Shown: positions 24,885-33,266, numbered from the stretch's first letter. The stretch is 40,611 nt of DNA from Trichococcus ilyis (GCF_900109135.1 NZ_FNYT01000028.1:1-40611); one strand, 5' to 3'. Numbers and translations are program-made. Notes: generated from the sequence alone by a model not told the origin.

Positions 24885-27275
24885 ATGACAGACGAGAATT
24901 TGATTGAAAACATAGACGAGAGGCTGAAAGGGATCGAGAACAACATACGAAAAAACATGTCCTTGAGCAGCGTCCCGGTCCTGATGGAAGCCATCCGGAC
25001 GCATCCGGACCATCCGCATGTGAATTATTTGCTGGGGCTCAGCCATTACAAAAACCGCAATCTCGAGAAAGCGATGCAGTACGCGCTGCGGGCCGTGGAA
25101 CTGGACGGCACCGGCGATGCTTATTTGACGCTGCTGGCGAAGCTGTATGCGGAGGACGGCGACGACAAAGCGGCGGAGAGTTACGCGCAAGCCGCTTATG
25201 CCCGCAATCCCGCCAATTGGGAAGCCGCCCTTGTGCTGGCGAAAATGGCCTTCGAAAAGAACGACCTCCCGCGGGCACTGGATCTCGTCGAACAGGTGCT
25301 GAAGCACACCCCGAAATCTTACGCGGCCTTGCGTTTGAAGTCGAAGATCTACCTACAGCAGGAAGCGGAGCTGGAAACGATTTTGGGTTCCATCGAAGAG
25401 TCCGAAAAATACGGCTATGACGATGCCATCGAGTACGACCGCGTTTATGCCTACTATATCCACGGCCGCTATGACGAATGCCGCCGCATCCACAAAGAAC
25501 TGGAACGGACGCGGCCGCTTTCGCACAGCACCGAAAAAGTCGGCAAGCTGATCGCGACGATGCAGTCGAGCCGGCTGGCAAGAAGGGCCCCGCATGCCGA
25601 TTACTTCCATATGGATGCCGCCCATTCCAACCGGAAAGTCAAAGTCTCTTTGGAAGAGTCGCTGGCCGAACTGAACGAGCTGATCGGTCTGACGGAAGTG
25701 AAGCAGACCATCAATCGGATCGTCAAGCTGGTCGAATACGACAAGAAACGCGCCTACATGCTGTCGATCGAAAAGAACGAGCAGCCTTCCTACCATTTCG
25801 CTTTCTCCGGCAATCCGGGCACAGGCAAGACGACGGTCGCCAGGATACTGGGGAATATTTTCTATTCCTTGGGCATCCTTGAATCGGGCCAGTTGGTGGA
25901 AGTCGATCGCTCGGATCTGGTCGGCGGATACGTCGGCCAGACCGCCCAGAAGACCAAAGCGGTCATCGAATCGGCCATGGGCGGCGTGCTGTTCATCGAT
26001 GAAGCCTACTCCTTGGCGTCCTCGGACAGCGATTCGCTCGATTACGGTTCCGAGGCCATCGACACTTTGATCAAAGCGATGGAGGATCACCGCAATGACT
26101 TCATCGTGATCCTGGCGGGTTATGACACCGGCATGAAGCAATTGCTGAAATCGAATCCGGGCCTGTCGAGCCGGATCAACATGCAGATCGATTTCGAGGA
26201 TTTTTCCGACCAGGAACTGTTGGAAATCGCCAAAACGCAGGCAAAAGATAACCATTACACGCTGACCGAGGAAGCCGAGCAGGCATTCAAAGTCCGGATC
26301 AATCAGGAAAAAGTCGTCCCGCAGTTCGCCAATGCCCGTGCCGTCAGGAACATCATGGAGGAAGCGATGCGCGAACGGGCTTTCCGCCTGAGCGAAAAGT
26401 CGGTGACGAAGGACGATCTGGTCATCCTTGAGCCGCTCGATTTCGGCATCGATCCGAATCAACTGTTTGGGGACAATATCGAAGACCTGATGGCGCAGCT
26501 GCGCAATCTGGTCGGCTTGAAGGACGTCAAAAAACAAGTCAGCTCGATCATGAACTACGTGCGCGCCGAGAAGCGCCGCGAAAAGCTGGGACATCCGATG
26601 AACGATCTGTCCCTGCACATGGTCTTCACCGGGAACCCCGGAACCGGCAAAACCACGATTGCGCGGCTGATCAGCCAGATCCTGAAATCCATCGGTGTGC
26701 TGAAGCGCGGCCACATGATTGAAGTCACGCGCGAGGATCTGGTCGGTCAGTACGTCGGCCAGACCGGTCCGAAGACATTGGAGAAAATCAAGGAAGCATA
26801 CGGAGGTGTGCTGTTCATCGATGAGGCCTATTCGCTTTATTCCGCCTCCGAAAACGACTTCGGCTATGAAGCCATCAGCACGCTGATCAAGGAGATGGAG
26901 GACAACCGCGACAAACTGGTCGTCATCATGGCAGGCTATCCGGGCGAGATGGGGCAGCTGCTCAGCATGAACTCCGGCATCCGCAGCCGGGTCGCCTACA
27001 CGGTCGATTTCCCGGATTACGACAGCGAGGAACTGACGGAAATCTTCCGCATGGCCGCGACCCAGCAAGGTTTCGTGCTGACCGAGGAAGCCCAGGCGAA
27101 AGTCAAGAACCTGTTCGTGCAGTCCTATACGACCCGCGACAGCCACTTCGGCAACGCCCGCACGGCCAGGAGCCTGTTCGAGAAGGCGAAGCTGCACCAA
27201 AGCAACCGCCTGGCCGAAGACGAGGACGCCGATCTGTTCACGATTTTGCCGGAGGACATCGGAGAGAATGTTTAA
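24885..27275 (+). CDS. TPR protein with two CbbX/SpoVK-type AAA+ ATPase domains
   Basis: A 796-residue protein. Residues ~1-215 are TPR-like helical repeats (for example HPHVNYLLGLSHYKNRNLEKA). Two AAA+ domains of the CbbX/CfxQ/SpoVK/EccA class follow. Domain 1 has Walker A GNPGTGKTT near 308 and Walker B VLFIDEAYSL near 367. Domain 2 has Walker A GNPGTGKTT near 582 and Walker B VLFIDEAYSL near 641. Both keep the pore-region segment YVGQT, sensor-type SRI/SRV and arginine-rich NARAVRN/NARTARS, so both look active. No signal peptide is present. Relatives act as remodelling ATPases (Rubisco activase CbbX, type VII secretion EccA), but no partner gene lies beside it: it stands alone between a sugar kinase and a toxin-antitoxin pair. 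The substrate is unknown. Confidence 0.85.
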   Translation: MTDENLIENIDERLKGIENNIRKNMSLSSVPVLMEAIRTHPDHPHVNYLLGLSHYKNRNLEKAMQYALRAVELDGTGDAYLTLLAKLYAEDGDDKAAESYAQAAYARNPANWEAALVLAKMAFEKNDLPRALDLVEQVLKHTPKSYAALRLKSKIYLQQEAELETILGSIEESEKYGYDDAIEYDRVYAYYIHGRYDECRRIHKELERTRPLSHSTEKVGKLIATMQSSRLARRAPHADYFHMDAAHSNRKVKVSLEESLAELNELIGLTEVKQTINRIVKLVEYDKKRAYMLSIEKNEQPSYHFAFSGNPGTGKTTVARILGNIFYSLGILESGQLVEVDRSDLVGGYVGQTAQKTKAVIESAMGGVLFIDEAYSLASSDSDSLDYGSEAIDTLIKAMEDHRNDFIVILAGYDTGMKQLLKSNPGLSSRINMQIDFEDFSDQELLEIAKTQAKDNHYTLTEEAEQAFKVRINQEKVVPQFANARAVRNIMEEAMRERAFRLSEKSVTKDDLVILEPLDFGIDPNQLFGDNIEDLMAQLRNLVGLKDVKKQVSSIMNYVRAEKRREKLGHPMNDLSLHMVFTGNPGTGKTTIARLISQILKSIGVLKRGHMIEVTREDLVGQYVGQTGPKTLEKIKEAYGGVLFIDEAYSLYSASENDFGYEAISTLIKEMEDNRDKLVVIMAGYPGEMGQLLSMNSGIRSRVAYTVDFPDYDSEELTEIFRMAATQQGFVLTEEAQAKVKNLFVQSYTTRDSHFGNARTARSLFEKAKLHQSNRLAEDEDADLFTILPEDIGENV

Positions 27276-27421
27276 GCACCTTGCATTCCAGTAGGTCGTC
27301 GAATAATAAATAAAGTTCTCGAACAATACCAGAATTGCATTGAATCGGTCTTTTTCCCGCCATGCAGCGCGGGACTTTCCCTATTGGGTCAACCAACAAG
27401 CGCCATGAACATTTTATGATC
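27276..27421. other. Gene-free stretch, AT-richer than its surroundings
   Basis: No credible gene on either strand. One short hairpin (TCCCGC/GCGGGA, about 27357-27376) is seen. A degenerate resemblance to the TCGAAT palindromes around 27298-27335 is too weak to call. The AT-rich character begins here and continues through the MazEF-like pair. Confidence 0.4.
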
Positions 27422-27479
27422 ACAAAACAAGAAACACACACCATTATTTAGGGAAAATGGTGTGTGTTTCTTGTTTTGT
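27422..27479. terminator. Very strong stem-loop between TPR-AAA and mazF-like genes
   Basis: A 24-bp perfect stem (27422-27445 with 27456-27479) encloses a 10-nt loop. A-rich and T-rich arm ends suit bidirectional termination of the two convergent genes. Confidence 0.85.
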
Positions 27480-27512
27480 TTCTATATTAAAGTGCCTTTT
27501 GGGAGTTCTTGT

Positions 27513-27878
27513 TTATAATTTGAACGAAAAATTGTGCATGAAACTTTGAGCAATTCGATAAAATTGTTCTTCTTCCATATTTTCAACGAATTGGATATCC
27601 CATTTTGCTGTTTCGGTATAGTCTAAAGAATATATCTGATTCGTATTTACCTTGCTGACCAAGGGTGCTTTAGCAGGCAATTTATCTGAAACAACCGGTA
27701 TCAAAAATGGTCGTTCTTTTTCTGTTGTGGTTATCGGACAGACAATGACCATATTAGTGGCTCTGTTGTAGGCATCCTTACTCATGACAAGCGCAGGACG
27801 TCTTTTCTTGACCTCATATCCTCGAGAAGGGTCAAAATCAATGAACACAATATCCCGTTGTTTAGGAATCCATTTCAT
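27513..27878 (-). CDS. MazF/PemK-type toxin (mRNA interferase)
   Basis: A 121-residue PemK/MazF-fold protein. The N-terminal QRDIVFIDFDPSRGYEVKKR, then RPALVMS, is the family's first strand and loop with the conserved Arg. CPITTTEK holds the Thr expected in the active site. It most likely cleaves RNA when unopposed. Its start overlaps the antitoxin gene by 17 nt and has GAAGGAGA upstream. Base composition is lower in GC than the neighbouring genes, consistent with acquisition. Confidence 0.88.
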   Translation of the reverse strand: MKWIPKQRDIVFIDFDPSRGYEVKKRRPALVMSKDAYNRATNMVIVCPITTTEKERPFLIPVVSDKLPAKAPLVSKVNTNQIYSLDYTETAKWDIQFVENMEEEQFYRIAQSFMHNFSFKL

Positions 27879-28098
27879 CTAGTTCTCCTTCGCGGGGTGC
27901 GTATCCGGCATCTAATTCAGGCATATAGTATTCTCCATCTGCCACACCTTCAAAATGATCTTTGATTTTGGGTATCATGGTGATTGAACCGTTCTCCTTT
28001 TTAATGAAAAAGAATTCTTCTCCTTCTTTTACTCCGAATGAACTAGGGATCGTTATCATGATTGAATTTCCTTGTTTTCTGGCTTTGATTGCAGACAT
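27862..28098 (-). CDS. MazE/AbrB-type antitoxin
   Basis: A 78-residue protein with an N-terminal SpoVT/AbrB swapped-hairpin DNA-binding domain (KARKQGNSIMITIPSSFGVK) and an acidic C-terminal tail (PELDAGYAPREGELDEMD) suited to binding the toxin. ATG 28098 is chosen because AAAGGAG is 8 nt upstream; the GTG at 28107 touches that motif. It is first in the two-gene operon and is expected to repress its own promoter. Confidence 0.85.
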   Translation of the reverse strand: MSAIKARKQGNSIMITIPSSFGVKEGEEFFFIKKENGSITMIPKIKDHFEGVADGEYYMPELDAGYAPREGELDEMDS

Positions 28099-28120
28099 AC
28101 TAATCACTCCTTTGATGTGA

Positions 28121-28149
28121 TTTTAACATGTAATTACTGCCCATTACAA
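28121..28149 (-). promoter_or_regulatory. Promoter of the toxin-antitoxin operon
   Basis: On minus, TTGTAA, a 17-bp spacer and TTAAAA. The spacer holds a direct repeat GTAAT-N5-GTAAT that may be an antitoxin operator. The whole element fits in the 54 bp between the degV stop and the antitoxin start. Confidence 0.5.
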
Positions 28150-28152
28150 TGT

Positions 28153-29004
28153 TTATTTCTCGATCCCGGCAATCCCGAAAGCGCCAGGACCGCCATGGGA
28201 AGTGATGACGCAGCCGGTCTGGACCCAGGTGACATCCTGGAAACCTTTTTCCTTCGCGTAGGTCTCCATTTGGTTCATGATTTCTGCTTCCAAGCCCAAC
28301 GAAAGGATCAGGTACAGTTTTTTGTTGTCTATATCGTAAGTCTTCAGATAGTCATCAAAAAAATCGACAACGACGCGGCTCATCTTGCCGCGGTATTTCT
28401 TGGTGGAAACCAACTTGCCGTCGATCAGTTCGATCGTCGGTTTGATCTTCAACAGCGATGCCCCCAGATAGGCTGCGTTGGAGACGCGGCCGCCTGCCCG
28501 CAGGAACTCGAGACCGGATGGCATGAACGAGAAGTGCGTGCGCGGCACGACTGCTTCGACGGCGGCAACCAATCGTTCCACTGCGATATCTGGCTCCTTT
28601 TCCAGCAAGTCGGCTGCGTAAAGCACGATCGCCGCCAAGCCGCCGGATACGTTCAGGGCGTCGATGAGGTGGATGTCTTCGAAATCTTCCGCCGCCAGAA
28701 CGGCACTCTGGAAGGAGGAAGAGGCCTTGGAAGTGTAGCCGATATGCACGATGCTGCTGTCGGGATGAGCGGAGCGGATCTTCTCGAAGAAGGCAGTGTA
28801 TTCGTTCGGATTGGTTGCGGTCGTCGAAGGCGTCTTTTTGGTGCGTTCATAATAGTCGATCAGGTCCTGAACCGGAAAAGATCCGTCAAGATGATCAACG
28901 TCATCCATGATGACGTGCATCGGGACAATCTGGATATTGTGTTTTTTGGCCAAATCAGCGGGAACGTCCGCACCGCTTTCAGTCGTAAGGATCACTCTGC
29001 TCAT
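28153..29004 (-). CDS. DegV-family fatty-acid-binding protein
   Basis: A 283-residue DegV/FakB-type protein: SRVILTTESGADVPADLA at the N-terminus, STTATNPNEY, HIGYTSKASSSFQSA and the C-terminal THGGPGA-like TSHGGPGAFGIA. Members bind fatty acids for phosphorylation by FakA (family knowledge); no fakA is adjacent. The start at 29004 has GGAGGAAG upstream; the open frame continues upstream to 29559 but that part is non-coding in character. A TGGTATATT extended -10 is seen on minus about 70 bp upstream. Confidence 0.9.
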   Translation of the reverse strand: MSRVILTTESGADVPADLAKKHNIQIVPMHVIMDDVDHLDGSFPVQDLIDYYERTKKTPSTTATNPNEYTAFFEKIRSAHPDSSIVHIGYTSKASSSFQSAVLAAEDFEDIHLIDALNVSGGLAAIVLYAADLLEKEPDIAVERLVAAVEAVVPRTHFSFMPSGLEFLRAGGRVSNAAYLGASLLKIKPTIELIDGKLVSTKKYRGKMSRVVVDFFDDYLKTYDIDNKKLYLILSLGLEAEIMNQMETYAKEKGFQDVTWVQTGCVITSHGGPGAFGIAGIEK

Positions 29005-29139
29005 GTTCTTCCTCCATCTCCAAAAGGCAAAATTGTTATTGCCATTGGACTCAATTTGTTGGTTCCAATATACCACATTTTTTGTGCCCGACCAAAAAGG
29101 GTTATGCTGGAAGCAGAAACAGGGAGGGAACAATGAGGC

Positions 29140-29475
29140 ATGGCCAAGAAAGCGAAAAACCGGAAATCGGACAGCGTGACGATGCTTGCGGTTGCAGGTT
29201 ATGTGCTGCTCCTGGTGTTCGGGTTTCCGGCTGCCGAGAAGGCAGGCGACTTTTATCCGGCACTGTTGGTTTTGACCGGAATAGCAGCTCTGTTCGCGAT
29301 CGTCCATTACCATTCGCGCGTGAATGCGTACGTCTGCCCGCAGTGCCGGCGCAAATTTAAAGTCAGCTTCCTGACGGATTTGCTGTCGTTGAACGGAGGC
29401 AAGCAAGGCAAACGCTTGGTTTGCCCGCATTGCGGATTCAAAGGATGGATGCAGGAGACAGGACCTGAGGAGTGA
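29140..29475 (+). CDS. Small membrane protein with C-terminal zinc ribbon
   Basis: A 111-residue protein with two adjacent hydrophobic segments (about 14-32 and 39-56) and then YVCPQCRRKFKV and LVCPHCGFKGW, a four-cysteine (CxxC...CxxC) zinc ribbon. The topology would place the zinc ribbon on one side of the membrane. The function is unknown; it is not recognised beyond this layout. The upstream spacing of GGGAGGG to the ATG is long (about 14 nt), so start 29140 is likely but not certain. Confidence 0.7.
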   Translation: MAKKAKNRKSDSVTMLAVAGYVLLLVFGFPAAEKAGDFYPALLVLTGIAALFAIVHYHSRVNAYVCPQCRRKFKVSFLTDLLSLNGGKQGKRLVCPHCGFKGWMQETGPEE

Positions 29476-29522
29476 TAAAAAAGCATGGGCTGGGGTTGTG
29501 TTGGCTGGGTTGGGGAAAGTTG

Positions 29523-29653
29523 CCGAATGCACCTCCCGCATTAGCGGATTTCGCCTCATTCAGATGTATAATTGTCGAATGTCTTCAAGCATTCGACAAT
29601 TTCGCCCCGTCCGGATGAGAGAATGTCGAATATCACACCTGTTTTCGACAATT
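29523..29653. repeat. Second array of the TTGTCGAATG palindrome family, about 51-bp period
   Basis: This lies in the 288-bp gap after the zinc-ribbon gene. Dyad 1 (about 29522-29548) is imperfect, CCGAATGC with GCATTAGCGG. Dyad 2 (29570-29601) has perfect 12-bp arms AATTGTCGAATG/CATTCGACAATT. Dyad 3 (about 29624-29650) has TGTCGAA/TTCGACA. Centres are at about 29534.5, 29585.5 and 29637. The linker TTCGCCCCGTCCGGATGAG parallels the linkers of the array at 14938-15075, so linker and dyad are one repeated unit. The remainder of the gap holds only the rlmN terminator. Confidence 0.8.
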
Positions 29654-29711
29654 CAGGCCCGTCCACCCACCAAGCTAAGCCACCCAGCACCAACAAAATC
29701 AGAAACAAACC

Positions 29712-29753
29712 AAAAAACAGGGGCCGTCTCAACATAAAATGAGACGGCCCCTG
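29712..29753 (-). terminator. Terminator of rlmN
   Basis: A 14-bp stem CAGGGGCCGTCTCA/TGAGACGGCCCCTG is followed on minus by TTTTTT. Confidence 0.85.
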
Positions 29754-29763
29754 CTAAGGTCGA

Positions 29764-30828
29764 TTATTTTGCTGCTTTTTCCAAATGCTTGCTGCGCAAT
29801 TGGCCGCAGGCGGCATCGATGTCGGTACCGTGTTCCTTGCGGATGACGCAGTTGATGTTGTTCTTTTTGAGGATATCGTAGAATGCCAGAATATCCTTTT
29901 TGGTGCTGCGCTCGTATTTGATGTGCTCGGCAACCGGATTGTAAGGGATCAGGTTCACGTAGGAAAGGTGACGCTTGTCCTTCAATAGGGCGACCAATTC
30001 GTGCGCCTGCTCCGGTCTGTCGTTCACGCCCGAAATCATGATGTACTCGAACGTGATGCGGCGGTTGGTCTTCTCCAGATACTCATCGATCGCGGACATG
30101 ACTTCCTTCAGCGGGTGTTTGCGGTTGATGCGCATCATGCGGCTGCGGATTTCATCGTTCGGTGCGTGCAGCGACAACGCCAAGTTGACTTGCAGGCCGT
30201 TGTCCGCGAATTCGCGGATCTTCGGAGCCAAGCCGCTGGTGGAAACGGTGATGTGGCGCGCGCCGATCGCCAAACCTTTGGCATGGTTGACGATGTTCAG
30301 GAAGGCGATGACATTGTCGTAGTTGTCGAACGGTTCGCCGATGCCCATCACGACGATGTGGCTGACGCGTTCACCGTTGCCTTTTTGATCCAAGTAATGT
30401 TGGATCTGCATGATCTGGGCGACGATTTCGCCGGCAGTCAGATCGCGTTGTTTGCGTTTCAGGCCGCTTGCGCAGAATGTGCAGCCGATATCGCAGCCGA
30501 CTTGCGTCGTGACGCAGACGGACAGCCCGTAATCCTGACGCATCAGTACGGTTTCGATCATCAGTTTGTCTTCCAGCTGGAAGAGGTATTTAGTCGTGCC
30601 GTCCGCCGATTCCTGGACGACCACTTGGTTCAGGGGCTGCAGCAGGAAGTTGTCGGATAGAAGGGCAACCAAATCTTTTGACAGGTTCGTCATTTCCGAA
30701 AAGTCCAGGACCCGTTTGATATAGAGCCAGTCCCAGATCTGTTGGGCGCGGAATTTTTTCTGGCCTTGTTCCAACAACCAAGCTTCCAGCTGACCCAAAG
30801 TCAATCCATAAATAGAAGGTGTGTTCAT
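29764..30828 (-). CDS. rlmN: 23S rRNA (A2503-C2)/tRNA (A37-C2) methyltransferase RlmN
   Basis: A 354-residue radical SAM methyltransferase. The cluster motif is [13 protein letters not shown] (CxxxCxxC) near residue 111-118. The two methyl-transfer cysteines are in that region's partner DIDAACGQL near the C-terminus and in the family's conserved N-terminal part. [15 protein letters not shown] is the SAM-binding GGEP-type motif. Length is normal. It has no operon partner and a strong terminator. Confidence 0.95.
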   Translation of the reverse strand: MNTPSIYGLTLGQLEAWLLEQGQKKFRAQQIWDWLYIKRVLDFSEMTNLSKDLVALLSDNFLLQPLNQVVVQESADGTTKYLFQLEDKLMIETVLMRQDYGLSVCVTTQVGCDIGCTFCASGLKRKQRDLTAGEIVAQIMQIQHYLDQKGNGERVSHIVVMGIGEPFDNYDNVIAFLNIVNHAKGLAIGARHITVSTSGLAPKIREFADNGLQVNLALSLHAPNDEIRSRMMRINRKHPLKEVMSAIDEYLEKTNRRITFEYIMISGVNDRPEQAHELVALLKDKRHLSYVNLIPYNPVAEHIKYERSTKKDILAFYDILKKNNINCVIRKEHGTDIDAACGQLRSKHLEKAAK

Positions 30829-30949
30829 TATACTTTCCTTTCTTTACCGTGCAAATTTTCAATCCATATCATAACATATTTTTTTGAAAAGGGAATGGCT
30901 TCCTGAAAATAAGCGAAAAGGTGCAAAAAACGGCGTGTTGCTTGCTCTG

Positions 30950-32227
30950 CTAAAACCCGAGCAAATCCTTAAGGAGCAGCAAGCCGATGCCGAACATCAC
31001 CAAGGTCGCGATGCCCCCGACCACATTCCCCAAGAGCCGATTCGTGTACCTGCCCATCACTTTTTTATTGTTGCCGATAAAGAGGATCAGGAGCATCAGG
31101 GGCGGTGCCATCAGGCCATTGATGGCTGCGGAGTAGTACAAAGCCCTCATCGGATCGATCCCGATGAAATTGATCATCAGTCCGATAAGCGTTGCGATGG
31201 TGATGACGCCATAGAAACCATGGGCCTCCTTCAGCTTTTTGCCCAAACCGATCTTCCAGCCGAAAAATTCGGAAATGGCGTAGGATGAAGAGCCCGCCAA
31301 AACTGGCACACCCAGCAGTCCGGTTCCGATGATGCCCAGAGCGAACAACCAATAGGCGAAGTCTCCCACCAATGGCCGAAGTGCTTGAGCGGCCTCCGAA
31401 GCGGAATTGATGGTGGTGATGCCGCTGAGATGCAGGGTCCCGGCCGTCGTCAGCACAATCATGAAAGCCGTGACAGTCGTAAAAACCATCCCGACAACCG
31501 TATCGATCTTCATATCCTTGATATCCTTGACAAAGATGCGCGGTTTCCCGATGCCGATGCCTTTGATTTTATTCTCGACAATCTCTTTTTCCACTTCTTC
31601 ATCCGCTTGCCAAAAAAACAAGTAGGGAGAGATCGTCGTGCCCAAAAAGGCCACTACGTTGAGCATGAATTCCCGTGAAGGGTAAAAGGTCGGGATGAGC
31701 GTGTGCTGAAGGACAACGGCCCAATCCTGGCGGACCATGAACGCCGTGAAAAAGTAAGCGAACAAGGAAAGCGTCAGCAGCATCAGGAATCTCGAATAAT
31801 GTTTGTAATCCATAAATATTTCCAGGACCAAGGTCAAGGAAGTCATGAACAGGATCCAAAAAATGAACGGAAATCCGAGCACCATCTGAGCCACCGCGGC
31901 CATCGCACCCAGATCAGCCCCGATGTTGATCGTATTGGCGATGAACAGCAGGGAGATTGCCGGATAGCTTATCCATTTTGGGTAGGATTCTTTCATGATC
32001 CCCGTCAGACCTTTACCGGATACCATCCCGATCCGGCCGCACATCTCTTGGATGGCTATCGCAAAGATGCAGGAAATCGGAGAAAGCCACAACAGATGCA
32101 GCCCGAACATGGCTCCGGTCTGCGAATAGGTGACGATTCCGGATGGATCATCATCAGACGCTCCGGTGATGACGCCGGGCCCAAATTTTTTGAGGAATTT
32201 TTTGCTTTTTTTGAGAATTTTGCCCAT
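30950..32227 (-). CDS. Nramp-like divalent-metal transporter with atypical metal motif
   Basis: A 425-residue membrane protein with about eleven helices. The first helix reads GPGVITGASDDDPSGIVTYSQ; classical Nramp/MntH transporters have DPGN here. LFFWQADEEVEKE after helix five is typical of this separate Nramp-like clade. The helix-six region has SASEAAQALRP rather than the MPH motif of MntH. The substrate may therefore not be manganese or iron. ATG 32227 is preferred to GTG 32236 because GAGGAG is 8 nt from the ATG. The leader contains the 12-bp palindrome TTGCAGCTGCAA (32250-32261), a possible metal-regulator site. Confidence 0.82.
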   Translation of the reverse strand: MGKILKKSKKFLKKFGPGVITGASDDDPSGIVTYSQTGAMFGLHLLWLSPISCIFAIAIQEMCGRIGMVSGKGLTGIMKESYPKWISYPAISLLFIANTINIGADLGAMAAVAQMVLGFPFIFWILFMTSLTLVLEIFMDYKHYSRFLMLLTLSLFAYFFTAFMVRQDWAVVLQHTLIPTFYPSREFMLNVVAFLGTTISPYLFFWQADEEVEKEIVENKIKGIGIGKPRIFVKDIKDMKIDTVVGMVFTTVTAFMIVLTTAGTLHLSGITTINSASEAAQALRPLVGDFAYWLFALGIIGTGLLGVPVLAGSSSYAISEFFGWKIGLGKKLKEAHGFYGVITIATLIGLMINFIGIDPMRALYYSAAINGLMAPPLMLLILFIGNNKKVMGRYTNRLLGNVVGGIATLVMFGIGLLLLKDLLGF

Positions 32228-32249
32228 TTTTCTCACTCCTCACAGGGTT

Positions 32250-32261
32250 TTGCAGCTGCAA
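32250..32261. promoter_or_regulatory. Perfect 12-bp palindrome in the transporter leader
   Basis: TTGCAGCTGCAA lies 22 bp upstream of the transporter start. Related TTGCAA half-sites occur at 32281-32286, and GCTTGCAAGC occurs at 32382-32391 near the next promoter. It could be an operator; no regulator is identifiable. Confidence 0.4.
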
Positions 32262-32467
32262 TCGGATTTTTCGGAAACAGTTGCAATAGCCATCAGTACT
32301 TTCGGTCGAAATCGGGATAAAAGCGCGGACCTGGCCATTTTGGTTCACTTCTTTGACCTCATCATACCGACTATCGACTAAGCTTGCAAGCACTTGCATC
32401 GGCATATGATATACTTGTGGTAGGAACGCAAGCAACAAAAAAATCCGGACTATCGAGGTGGACTTTA

Positions 32468-32845
32468 ATGGAAGAATCAGCTGCAAAAATTGACACAATC
32501 GATGCATACATCAGCCGCTATGATGAGGATATCCAGGCAATCCTGCAGGAATTCCGCAGGCTGATAAGGGAAGAGGCGCCCGATGCGACAGAGAGGATCA
32601 GCTACCAGATGCCGACCTTCTACCTGAACGGGAACCTGGTGCATTTCGCGGTGCAGAAAAATCATATCGGCTTCTATCCGGCACCGAGCGGCGTTGCCGC
32701 ATTCAAGGAAGAATTGGCCGATTACAAGACTTCGAAAGGCGCAATCCAATTCCCGCTGACGAAACCGATCCCTTATGAGTTGGTGCGCCGGATCGTCCGC
32801 TTCCGCGTCGAAGAAGCGAAGCAAAAAAAGAAACAGAGCAAATAA
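32468..32845 (+). CDS. DUF1801 (YdhG-like) small protein
   Basis: A 125-residue cytoplasmic protein of the DUF1801 family: IDAYISRYDEDIQAILQEFR, ERISYQMPTFYLNGN and HIGFYPAPSGV are the recognisable blocks. The B. subtilis relative YdhG has been proposed as an iron chaperone with a frataxin-like fold; that role is not proven for this protein. The start at 32468 has AGGTGG upstream, and the open frame further upstream overlaps the promoter region. A TTGCAA/TGATAT promoter-like pair precedes it. Confidence 0.8.
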   Translation: MEESAAKIDTIDAYISRYDEDIQAILQEFRRLIREEAPDATERISYQMPTFYLNGNLVHFAVQKNHIGFYPAPSGVAAFKEELADYKTSKGAIQFPLTKPIPYELVRRIVRFRVEEAKQKKKQSK

Positions 32846-32891
32846 GGAACGGATTCGTTACCGAATTTGAATCATACAAAGGAGGCGTCTC

Positions 32892-33227
32892 ATGGATCTG
32901 CATGAATTTTTGACCGAAATCATCCCAACACTGGCCAGCCTGATCGAGGGTGTCGGCGTCCTGATCATCCTGTATGGCTGTGTCAAGTCATTGTATTTGT
33001 TCCTTACGGACAGGCTCAATCTGAGCAACAACCAGCCGAAACTCGAATTGGCCAAAGCTTTGGCACTCAGCCTGGAGTTCAAACTGGCCGCGGAAATACT
33101 GAAGACGGTCATCATCCAGACGATTGATGAATTCATCGTCCTTTCCGCCATCGTCATCCTGCGGGTCGTGCTGACGCTCGTCATCCATTGGGAAATCAAA
33201 AGCACCAATTCGGAAGAGCGCGAATGA
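32892..33227 (+). CDS. DUF1622 membrane protein
   Basis: A 111-residue protein with hydrophobic segments at about 15-37 and 75-98 and a conserved polar middle (NLSNNQPKLELAKALALSLEF), matching DUF1622. The function is unknown. A strong AAAGGAGG ribosome-binding site is present. It lies 46 bp after the DUF1801 gene with no terminator between and may be cotranscribed. Confidence 0.8.
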   Translation: MDLHEFLTEIIPTLASLIEGVGVLIILYGCVKSLYLFLTDRLNLSNNQPKLELAKALALSLEFKLAAEILKTVIIQTIDEFIVLSAIVILRVVLTLVIHWEIKSTNSEERE

Positions 33228-33252
33228 TTAACACGTGTCTTCTCTTGTTTTG

Positions 33253-33266
33253 TGAAAACGTTCTCT
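33253..33266. promoter_or_regulatory. cre (CcpA) candidate upstream of the DUF2202 gene
   Basis: TGAAAACGTTCTCT matches 13 of 14 positions of the cre consensus with the central CG intact. It lies about 40 bp upstream of a TATACT -10 (33308-33313), whose -35 is unclear. Confidence 0.45.

Noticed and set aside
25353-27326. Long open frame on minus (657 codons) opposite the TPR-AAA gene
   Set aside because: It is a mirror of a strongly biased coding strand. No recognisable domain and no ribosome-binding site at its start.
29005-29559. N-terminal extension of the DegV protein by 185 codons
   Set aside because: It runs antisense to the zinc-ribbon gene and through the palindrome array. The DegV family begins at the Met at 29004, which has GGAGGAAG.
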